Positions 56,097 through 64,000 of a DNA stretch of 64,000 nt are shown here, piece after piece; within the stretch, counting starts at the first letter, position 1, and every line of letters starts with the position of its first letter. The notes beneath the pieces are model-generated. The model searched no databases and was not told the origin of the DNA. It saw only the letters and a list, made by a program, of their open reading frames with translations. This DNA comes from Adiantum capillus-veneris (Eukaryota; Streptophyta; Polypodiopsida; Polypodiales; Pteridaceae). The DNA lies in assembly GCA_014529385.2 (NCBI GenBank), contig CM043952.1:62429119-62493118 (forward strand), given 5' to 3'. The position numbers and the translations under genes were made by a program.

Positions 56097-56519
56097 ATGG
56101 CTAGTTCACCAGAGGCATGCGCTTCTATTTTTTATGAAAGGTACCCTTTTTCCTTTTCTCAAGTGTTTCACATCTGCTACCTTGTACTTTCTTGCGAATG
56201 GGATTTGGTAGAGAGACTTGCGCGTGAGCGAAATTTTGAGGAGTTAGAATGGCTGATACGTCTATGGATAACTAGTGATCCCTACCCAGTAGCGAATGTT
56301 TCTCCGGTGGCACATGCTTATTCTTTTTCTCAGGATGAGTATCCACGCATCGCGACGTTCTTGATTAACACGCGTGCGCAAGAGGATGATGAAGAAGAAA
56401 TAATAGAGACCAAGGAAGACTATGGCCTCATGGAAAATGATTTTGTTTATCTAGATGATGAGGATAGAGGCCTAGCCTTAGGGTGGCCACCCGGTTTATA
56501 TAATATCCTCTTTCCTTGA
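56097..56519 (+). CDS. Element A ORF3, 140-residue protein of unknown function
   Basis: The start AGAGATGGCT is a good plant initiation context. The product starts MASSPEACASIFYERYPFSF, has a hydrophobic helix-like part (FSQVFHICYLVLSCEWDLVE), a mid part LEWLIRLWITSDPYPV, and an acidic C-terminus (EDDEEEIIETKEDY). The hydrophobic part is short and interrupted by charges, so a membrane span is doubtful. It is intact, unlike the rest of element A, and lies behind the internal purine tract and TATA box in the place where other Athila elements carry their env-like gene. I do not recognise it, and F lacks it. Confidence 0.6.
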   Translation: MASSPEACASIFYERYPFSFSQVFHICYLVLSCEWDLVERLARERNFEELEWLIRLWITSDPYPVANVSPVAHAYSFSQDEYPRIATFLINTRAQEDDEEEIIETKEDYGLMENDFVYLDDEDRGLALGWPPGLYNILFP

Positions 56520-57722
56520 TTCTAAAAGGGATGACAGATAGGTAGGTTAGGGGTCTGGATTGTGTTTTGAGTTTGTTTTCTAGGAGTTTTAATTTTTTCA
56601 CACTGACATGCCTCCTAGAGGTATAGTGCTTGTTTTTTGGATGTGTTAGGTCAGACTTATATGGATCTCCATCCACATGGCTGAGGACATCTGCTTCGAC
56701 GAAATGAGTAACTCCATACCTCCAGGTGTACTACTTTCCATGATTCATGTTGGTGGATATGTATAATTGCTAATAATGATTTTTCATGGTTTGTTTGAGT
56801 GCAATAGTTATGTTTGTTATCTGCCATTATAGATGTATAAATTTGTCTTTGCTTAAGTTGATGAAACTAGAGTTTAATCTTATGGATGAGCCTTGAGATT
56901 AGGAGACCGTGACTTTAGGTTAACTCATTTACTTGACCACTAGGCCTAGCTGATAAAATTATCTGAGTATTTGAGACCTTAGGAATGTTTAAGACATAGA
57001 GAAGCTTGTTCACTTAAACAACAAAAACACTAGTGAGAATACAAAGGAAATGGAAGCAAAAAACATAAGTGCCACAAATGAAAAATCTAATGCTGGAAGA
57101 GAAATCCTGGCTTGATTTGGTACTTCACTCACATGTATTGTCTATGGTACTAGAGCCCTAGAGGTTCCAGTGTGGGCGCTTTTCTTTGAGAAGCAAAAAG
57201 CCCCGGACATACAAAATAAGCACACACGTCAAATGATTGTGAACCAAAGTAAAAAAGAGAAAAAGAAAAAAAATGAATGACATTTAAAAGACTTCCATCG
57301 AGCTTACAGTTAACATTTCAAGCTTTTGTTTGCAGTTGTGAGAGCTAGTTGGCTAATCAAAGCTGAAAAAGAAAAATTAGGGAATCTTGCATTTAGATAA
57401 TATTCTTAGCTTAGCTAGTACTAGAGTAGTTGTTTTAACCTTAGTCATAGCTAACTAATTGATAGACTCACCCATATAAGCCCAAAACTCTTGATTTATT
57501 AATTTACTCAAAGTGCGATTTATTTGTCCTTAATGGCAATCTAACATTTCATAAATCTTGCATTTACTCATTTCCACATGTACTTTACATTCCCCTCATG
57601 ATTTATGGCCATATAATTCCGCTTGCTGAAACAGTGACTTTGCCTTGCAGATTCAAATCCAAATGCTCTACAACATGGACATAACAAGCTTCAACTCAAT
57701 AGCTTCCGAGGACGGAATCTAC
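56520..57722 (+). other. Element A 3' untranslated region
   Basis: No ORF. Blocks shared with element F include GTGCCTCC-type and CTTGATTTGGTACTTCACTC (57112-57131) and CTTCAACTCAATAGCTTCCG (57690-57709). Confidence 0.7.
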
Positions 57723-57724
57723 AT

Positions 57725-57738
57725 CAGGAAGGGGGGCA
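57725..57738 (+). promoter_or_regulatory. Element A terminal polypurine tract
   Basis: CAGGAAGGGGGGCA directly before TGTTAACC of the 3' LTR. Confidence 0.85.
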
Positions 57739-58341
57739 TGTTAACCCTCACGGCTCACGGACATCCTATTACCTACGACGGACGTTGTAACCTATGGCGG
57801 ACATTGTATTATTTATTTGGTAGAGTCAGGTACCGGGCTTGTCGGTCCAATAGGAAAAGGGTAAGAGTGATCGCCGACGAGAGGCGCACTCTAACTGGAA
57901 CATTCAAGGGATTAGTTGGCTAAGCATGGGCGCCCAAGTGTGAATGGGGCAAGCTCATATAAAAGTCAACTAAACCTAAAATTCACTCATTCTCTCATTT
58001 GTGCAATAGAAGAGTGCTCTTGCTCCATCTCCATCTTCTTCTTCATCATCTCCTTGTGTGTGTGTGTGTGTGTATGCGTGAGAGAGAGAGAGAGAGAGAG
58101 TGCGATCGAGCATTGCGACGACGGCACGGCGGCGGTGAAGCGGTTGAGCACGGCGTAGCGGTGTCTCCTTCTTCTTCGCGGCGAGGAATCCTCCACGAAG
58201 CAAGCGTAGAGCAGTGAGTGACACACCATCGCCTTCTTTGAGCTTACTAGTTTAGGCTTGTTGTGTGCTTGGAGCCATTTGTGGCTCGCACACGGTGTAT
58301 CGGCAAGTTCCTTGCATTGACACGTGCGACATACGCGCACA
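57739..58341 (+). repeat. Element A 3' LTR
   Basis: 603 bp, TGTTAACCC...ATACGCGCACA, followed by CTATC. Longer (GT)n and (GA)n runs (58055-58100) than in the 5' LTR. Confidence 0.95.
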
Positions 58342-58441
58342 CTATCCCTTGGTTTACACTCTCTTCCGTCGATGCAACACTCGTTTGATCCGCTAAATTT
58401 AGGTGTCTAGTGTTGATTTGTTTTCCCGATCTCAAAAACAT
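58342..58441 (-). pseudogene. Element B gag N-terminus, cut off by element A
   Basis: ATG at 58441 opens MFLRSGKQINTRHLNL, the same start type as gag of A (MYLRSG). After 33 codons the frame reaches the CTATC duplication and element A. On the far side (45613 downward) the frame continues in phase, so the insertion site is within gag codon 34. Confidence 0.85.
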
Positions 58442-60001
58442 GAAGAAAGTGGGATCTACTAACTGAATCCAAACCTCTTACCTGGAGATGGAAAGATCTT
58501 CCAATTCCTGCGACTGCATGGACTGTTACTTGACCAGTCTCTGCAAATGAATACACTGGATAGCTATGAGATCACTGTATCATTCCAACTGTCAGCAAAT
58601 TCAACACTTCAAAATGATCTCAACACAATTTTTCTTGCAGATTATTGATAGTATGTCCAATTTGAGTTTTGAAAACTCTTGGTATCTTGTATAATCTAGG
58701 TCTATGAGCAGGTCAAAAATGAGCTGGATCTGGGCCAGAGGTACACTGATCGCGATCGTAGTTCTGAGCCCAAATCAGATAAAACTTCACCAGCTTGTTC
58801 ACTAGGCTATTTTAAGACTACCTCCCAGACACTTTTGTATTTGGACTCAAAAAAGTCAAGTTTTTACCATTTCTTGGTTGGAAGTGCCTGTTTTTCCAAA
58901 TTTATCAGTTTGACTGGATTTTGATGCTTGATTTGGGATTTGAGAGATACCTGGGGTTGTCCTGTGTACAGGCTATCCCTCTGTAAGGTTCCTTCCCAGT
59001 TTTGACGTGTCTTGGTCTACCGAAAGTCAATTTCTAAGCCAGTTTAGCAATTTTTGACTTGGATCTGTATTCAGATGGTTTGATAGGTATTTTGAGGTTT
59101 CTGGCTCTAGGTCCTTTAGACTTTTATGTTTGTATACACCTGGGGATCCCACAGATGAAATCTGGTCAAAATCTGGCACTTATGTACACCGATCGCGATC
59201 GTACTTCTGAGCCCAAATTAGACCAAATTTGGCATGCTTGTAGACACTGATGTTTTAAAGCTATCCCCAAAGTCTTTTTGCATTTGGATCACCAAAAGTC
59301 AAGATTTTGCAGTTTCTGGGTCTGTCAGGCTAGTTTTACCCAAGTGGTCTAATTTCCTTGATTTTTGATGTTTTTGAGTGTGGTTGTTTTAGACAAAGTT
59401 GTTTAGAATCTTATCAGGAAGGCACATGTCAAATCTTGTCCAAATCTAACACTGAGGTACACCGATCGCGATCGTAGTACCTGGGCCAAATCTGATGAAA
59501 TTTTGTATGCTCCCTCTGACAAGTGTTTCCTAGTGTTTTGTGCTACCACTTTGTGATTTGAATCAATATCAATCCTATTTGGTCAGATTTTCAGAATTTC
59601 AGAGTCTTATGGATTTTTTTGGCCAAAGTTATGGTTTTCTGGTTTCTCGGCTCTGACTTTTGCCCCAAATCTGACTAGAATGTGATTTACTTATCCTACT
59701 CCTAAGTACAAAAATGAAAAAACATAAGAAAATGAATTAAACAAAACAAACACGACGGATTTCTGGTGAGATTTCAGTACTCAATCGAATTAGAAAAATT
59801 GAAGAGCAAAAATACTTTAACACACTCACTCACAACTCCCTAAATCTCCTAAGAGAGGATCTAGCCGGTCCACTGGCTCTAGACTCCACTAAGCTCTAAA
59901 CCCTTTTCTAGCAGCTTAACTGAGGTGTAAAATGGATTTGTGGATTGATCTTTTTTAAGGAGTCTAACTGTGCACTCGGTCACTCATCACCTAAGGTGCA
60001 A
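58442..60001 (-). other. Element B leader with GATCGCGATC repeats
   Basis: 1.56 kb between primer site and gag, without a credible ORF. Three copies of the palindromic motif lie at 58740-58762, 59183-59204 and 59456-59481, embedded in longer similar text (TCTGAGCCCAAAT or TGGGCCAAATCTGATGAAA behind them). The last two are 273 bases apart. Confidence 0.75.
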
Positions 60002-60019
60002 TCCCCGACAGCGGCGCCA
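60002..60019 (-). promoter_or_regulatory. Element B primer binding site (tRNA-Asp type)
   Basis: The minus strand reads TGGCGCCGCTGTCGGGGA one base inside the 5' LTR, matching the tRNA-Asp 3' end complement. Confidence 0.85.
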
Positions 60020-60020
60020 T

Positions 60021-60929
60021 TGTTTGCGGGTCGCCGCGACGGACGTCCATAGCATAGCTCTCAAGCATCAACATATTTATCAATACAGGGGAAGCGACTC
60101 GGATGAGGCATGGGAACTCAATAGGGTGTCAATCCTAATGAAGTGAACTCGAAGCGATGCAACTTACTAATTCTACAAGTAAATCAAACGCATTACCGCC
60201 AAGTAATCTGTCTATGTCCTCCTACACCGTTCTTCAGTCATCACGCCCGTTTACCATGCAAATTGTGTCGAAAACGCACAAAACTTGAAGGGAAGCTACA
60301 GGGGGTTATCAAGAACATATCCTATCATTGTCACAGCATTCTGGAGAGGTACAACGATTGCGATCGTTCGTCCCAAAGTCAGCAAAAACAGCAAACAGGT
60401 GATCCTAATGGGTCGTTTTAGGGTCCCTAAAGCCTCTCCTAGGGTCAAAACAACATAAAACAAGCATATAGACACTCAAAATAGTGATTTAAGGCCTCAA
60501 ACTCGTAGTTGAAAACCTACACCGAATCTTGAATGATTACACTTGAATGAAAGAGCAAGAGGAGAGGAACACAATGCAATAAGAAAATCTGAATTTGGAT
60601 TATCGTAGCCACAATGGCGAAGATTACAAGTTTGAACAAGAAGGAGATTTCAAACGTGCGATGTCTTCTCAGTTCTCCATTAAAATGATTGTCCTCAAAC
60701 TTACAAAAATTGACCTTTATAGATTAGGTCTTTACAAAATGGCTTGTCCGGCCACAAGCTCCCACCTCTAACTGGCTCTTTAATATACAATTGCTCTCAT
60801 AAGAATAATCATACATCCTTTGACAATTTCCCGGCTTAGAGATGCTTCTTGACAAAAGAATTTTACAATGGTTTCTCAGAAAAATATGATCCTCTGGCCA
60901 CGGACGCTGGTTGCTTCGTCCGTCAAACA
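60021..60929 (-). repeat. Element B 5' LTR
   Basis: 909 bp, partner of 23841-24749, with a minus-strand TATA box near 60714-60725 and a GATTGCGATCG motif at 60348-60368. TAAAG follows at 60930-60934. Confidence 0.9.
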
Positions 60930-62110
60930 TAAAGGTTGTAGTGGTGGTTGATGAGAGTTAACATAGAGCCTTGGAGGGAGTTGGTTGCTGATAGTAGTGC
61001 AAAGATAGGGAAGGAACTTGCATGGTCACACGTATGTGTGTGTGGGCACGAAATTGCCTAAATCTAAGAGAGTGGGGGAGAATACAACTAGGCGGTTGAG
61101 GAGTCACACCCTTGTCACATTGGGACCCACGACCAAGCGCCAAGCTGAAGTGGTAGGAGGGTATTCACCAGAGCAAAAGTTGGCAGTTGATCGCAAAGGC
61201 ATGTCAGAGGGGCTACCTTGCTTGCCCGCCCACCTTTTAGAGAAGGAGTCCAACTACAAAAGCGCACATGAGCAGGCAGACACAGGATTCAAACTTTGAC
61301 ACTCAGCATGGGCCACAGACGCTCCATTGCCTAGCTATCATCCATTTTGCTGAAGAAAATGTGCAGTTAAAGCCCCATATTTTGGTGTGACACAAAATAG
61401 CAAGCCAGATTTTGAAAAGGGAGATGGGCACCCATCCCAGTCTAGCAGGGGCCTATTTTGCCACCACAATCTATGTTGCACCAATAGTGCACATATGTTT
61501 GGTGGATTCCAGCTTTGCACACTGATGAGATCTTTATTTGTGATTGTGGATGGTACGTAATATTCTTGGTTTTCGGAATACCTTGGCCGGATGGCGGTTG
61601 AAAAGTAATCGGAAAACTTGTCGGTAAGTGATGGCTAGTGGTCCGTGGTCTTTGGCCGGTGTCATGCCGCTCCACTTCCATAATGGAAAAAGGAGTAAAA
61701 GGATGTAAATCAAGCCTAATTGAAGTCTAAAGGAATATTGGGCAGTGACAAGGGCTTGATAATAAGTAAGTTTGATGCTAAATGTATGCCAAATGCGGAT
61801 TTAAAGGGCTATAAACTATGCTTTTGAAGCTAAAAGTGGGTATGTTTGAAGTGATCACAAATGGAAGCTTATGGACTAGAACTGCAGTACTCAAAGAGAT
61901 CCACATGCTTGTCTTTACTACTCGTCAAATTGGAGCTAGAGTGAGCAAGTTATGACAATTTGAAGTTGGAATGGTTTACAAATCTGTCTCGGATTAGATA
62001 ATTGCGAATGAAGGATCAGAAATGAAGTAGATGCATGTGCCTATTTTGATCATCTTGTGGAGCACATTGATCTTTTCAGATTTTTAATTAGAGCTCTAGT
62101 TGCCAAGATA
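60930..62110. other. Flank of element B, no gene
   Basis: Non-coding apart from a possible tRNA-derived SINE (61020-61345). A G/T-rich block with GGTGGTTGATGAGAG follows the LTR. From 61690 on AT-rich unique-looking sequence. Confidence 0.5.
61020..61345 (-). mobile_element. Possible tRNA-derived SINE
   Basis: On the minus strand GATGATAGCTAGGCAATGGA (around 61342-61323) resembles a tRNA start with an A box (TAGCTAGGCAATGG), and AGTTTGAATCC at 61295-61285 resembles a B box at the right distance (about 33 bases). No clear 3' tail or target duplication was found, so the right-hand limit is a guess. Confidence 0.35.
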
Positions 62111-62757
62111 TAGAGAGTACACACGATATACGTGGTTCACCCAATGTGGGCTACGTCCACGGGAAAGCAGCCACTCAATGGCTTTAGCACTTCAAAAGAA
62201 GAAGTAGTTTACAAAGGGATTAAACCCTTGATAGAGCTCCCGCCTTGCTTCACTCTCACCACCTCACACTGACCTTGTTGCATCAACTTCACACTATGAA
62301 ATGTGTGTAAAAATGGCCTCCTTTTATAGGCCAAAAGGGTTGCCCTCTCTTATGAGAGACAGCCATGTGTAGCCGCCCTTGTGCGAATAACTCCAAATCG
62401 GACCCTCCAATCCGCCCATGTGTGGCCGCCCTTGAGAAGACAAGTCTGCTTTTGAATTCGGCCACCGGCCACCGGCCATTGACTTCCGACCACCGGCCAT
62501 CGGCCATTGACTACCGGCCACCGGCCGACCGATCGGTTGTTTTCCGACCACTTTCCGGCCGCCGTCCGGCCATAATATTCCGGCGAAAAAAAAGACTCGA
62601 GGCCTCTAAAGTTGCCCCTGATTCTTGTCTGTGAAAATTTTGGTTTTCGATGAGTGATTTTCCTTCACGCACGCTGGCTCTCCTCATAATGGAAGCCTTA
62701 CAAATGTGCGCTTTTACCACAGAAAATTACAAGGGTAAATCAGGATCCATACTTAAC
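62111..62757 (-). repeat. Element D partial 3' LTR
   Basis: Matches 37713-38419 of element C but with one CCGGCCATTGAATTCGG-type unit fewer and a deletion of about 40 bases near 62583-62610. It ends CCATACTTAACA at 62757, followed by the purine tract. Confidence 0.9.
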
Positions 62758-62839
62758 AATCTCCCACTTGGAGACTGATCTCCAAACCAAACCTGTGACT
62801 GCTTTCCATTCTGGCTTCTTATCCTTGAATGCCGATTGA

Positions 62840-64000
62840 AGATGAGCAAAAGCTCAACTTCTCCTTGTTGACCACCTTTGTAAACATGTCTGCAGGATTT
62901 TCACTTGTATGCACCTTTCCTAGCTTTAGCTGTCCCTCTTCCAAAAGAGTGCGTATGAAGTGATATCTCACCTCAATGTGCTTTGTCCTTGAATGAAAGG
63001 CTGAGTTCTTCGCAAGATGGATAGCGCTTTGGCTATCACTCTACAAGACACAATTGTCTTGTTTGAATCCAAGCTCTTCTAAGAATCTGTGAAGCCACAT
63101 AATTTCTTTGCTTGCCTCCGTCATTGCTACATACTCTGCTTCCGTGGTAGAAAGTGAAACCACTTTCTATAGCTTTGAAGCCCAGCTTACTGCTGTGCCT
63201 CCAACCGTGAACACATAGCCAGTAGTGCTCCTTCGAGTATCTTTGTCACCTGCCATATCTACATCAGCATACCCTTCTAGAAAAATATCAGTTCCTCCAA
63301 AATACAAAGCATTTGTTGTTGTCCCTTTTAGATACCTAAGTATCCACTTCACATCTTGCCAATGCTCTTTACCTGGGTTGTCCATGAGCCTACTCACAAA
63401 TCCCATTGCATGTGCAATGTCTGGCCTTGTCCAGACCATAGCATACATTAGAGAACCTACCGCTGCAGCATATGGAACTTTAAACATATAGGCTATCTCC
63501 TCTTGTGTCTTTGGACACATATCCTTCGTTAGTTTAAAATGACCAGCCAAAGGTGTAGAAACTGGTTTTGCATTTTGCATTGCAAACCTTTCTAGTACCT
63601 TATTGATGTAATCTTCTTGAGATAGCTTTATTGTCTTCTTCGTCCTGTCCCTTGATATTTTCATACCAAGTATCCTCTTTGCAGCACCTAAATCTTTCAT
63701 TGAAAAAGATTTGGACAGCTCCTCTTTTAGGTCTTTGATCTCCTGCATGTTAGCACTTGCAATCAACAGGTCATCAACATACAACATTAGGATGATGAAT
63801 TTCCCATCTCCCAAATTCTTCGTGTAGACGCAGTGATCCGAGTTGCATCTTGTGAATCCATGATCCAACATCCATCGATCAAACTTCAAGTAACATTGTC
63901 TTGATGCTTGCTTTAAACCATACAAGCTCTTCTTTAATCTGCACACCATTTTCTCCTTACCTTTTACTTCATACCCCTTTGGTTGAAGCATGTAGATTTC
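62840..64000 (-). pseudogene. Element D reverse transcriptase and RNase H (partial)
   Basis: Read from the window edge: MLQPKGYEVKGKEKMVCRLK, SLYGLKQASRQCY, LYVDDLL (catalytic, intact), LGMKISRDRTKK and the start of RNase H (YADVDMAGDKDTRRSTTG). A TAG at 63167-63169 replaces the Gln codon behind ASKL in element C. Beyond it the frame goes on with AEYVAMTEASKE and the C-terminus to about 62840, where D keeps the base that C has lost. The start of the frame is outside the window. Confidence 0.85.

Larger units (their letters stand above)
45619..58341 (+). mobile_element. Element A: Athila-like Ty3/gypsy retrotransposon nested in gag of element B
   Basis: 12,723 bp, LTRs of 588 and 603 bp, tRNA-Asp primer site, terminal purine tract and perfect CTATC target duplication. 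Order: leader, gag, protease, linker, RT, RNase H, integrase, second protease-like domain, W-x-P-K tail, internal purine tract with TATA box, ORF3, untranslated region. The first 230 bases of the two LTRs differ by about five substitutions, so the insertion is not very recent. In-frame stops and frameshifts, a DGG protease site and an FLDH polymerase site show that it is defective. Confidence 0.95.
23841..60929 (-). mobile_element. Element B: large Athila-like Ty3/gypsy retrotransposon, host of two nested insertions
   Basis: On the minus strand the order is: 5' LTR (60929-60021), tRNA-Asp primer site, leader, gag, protease, RT, RNase H, duplicated zinc module, integrase, second protease-like domain, W-x-P-K tail, internal polypurine tract, spacer, ORF3, terminal polypurine tract and 3' LTR (24749-23841). 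Elements A and C interrupt gag. Without them the element is about 18.7 kb, large but within the known range of Athila/Tat elements. The domain order with integrase last and no chromodomain, the tRNA-Asp primer and an extra 3' ORF fit Athila (inference). Many stops and frameshifts make it defective. Confidence 0.9.
62111..64000 (-). mobile_element. Element D: truncated Ty1/copia copy, same family as C, running off the window
   Basis: A 3' LTR lacking its last 95 bases or so (62111-62757) is followed by the polypurine tract and the 3' half of pol, near-identical to element C. The other end lies beyond base 64000. The truncation point of the LTR (AGAGAGTACACACGAT) falls in a GA run of the full LTR. 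Confidence 0.9.

Noticed and set aside
1..64000. CRISPR arrays, operons, prokaryotic promoters or rRNA genes
   Set aside because: None seen; all regular repeats are microsatellites, LTRs or local tandem duplications of plant type.

Overview
The window is nuclear DNA of a higher plant, most likely an angiosperm: AT-rich spacers, GT-AG introns of about 80-110 bases, plant-type TATA boxes, and LTR retrotransposons primed by tRNA-Asp or initiator tRNA-Met fill it. Only the first 4.3 kb looks like host gene space. I read no rRNA, tRNA gene, CRISPR array or prokaryotic feature.

Left end (1-4380): a nine-exon plus-strand gene that starts before the window and ends at 2367. Its splice sites are intact, all junction phases agree, and the C-terminal half resembles a permuted DNA N4/N6-type methyltransferase. 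It is followed by a 155-bp tandem repeat and a small minus-strand ORF with a good TATA box. Bases 5355-11665 are a deletion derivative of a large Athila-like Ty3/gypsy family (element F, lacking pol). A small non-autonomous element with three short LTRs (element E) sits inside F. Bases 11666-23835 are mostly degraded repeats: a copia gag relic, microsatellites and LINE fragments.

Right part (23836-60934): a three-element nest. The outer element B is a minus-strand Athila-like Ty3/gypsy element with two 909-bp LTRs, a tRNA-Asp primer site and about 16.9 kb of own internal sequence. Its gag is split by two later insertions. Element A (plus strand, 12.7 kb, also Athila-like) has target duplication CTATC. 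Element C (minus strand, Ty1/copia, 5.6 kb, 804-bp LTRs) has target duplication GTGGT. Removing each insert brings the gag sequences of B together across a single target-site copy. At 62111-64000 a second, truncated copia copy (element D) of the same family as C runs off the window.

The most unusual content is in the Athila-like elements. In both A and B the polyprotein continues past integrase into a second retropepsin-like domain with a DTGA motif, then a tail of repeated W-x-P-K motifs. Both have an internal polypurine tract identical in its core to the terminal one of B. A has a TATA box and a separate 140-codon ORF behind that tract. B has a long disrupted ORF3 (plant-transposon-type domain, coiled coil, proline-rich) in the position of an env gene. 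B also carries a duplicated integrase zinc-binding module and a dispersed palindromic GATCGCGATC motif in its LTRs and untranslated regions. All elements are broken, with many stops that look like CGA to TGA changes, so none seems able to move by itself.
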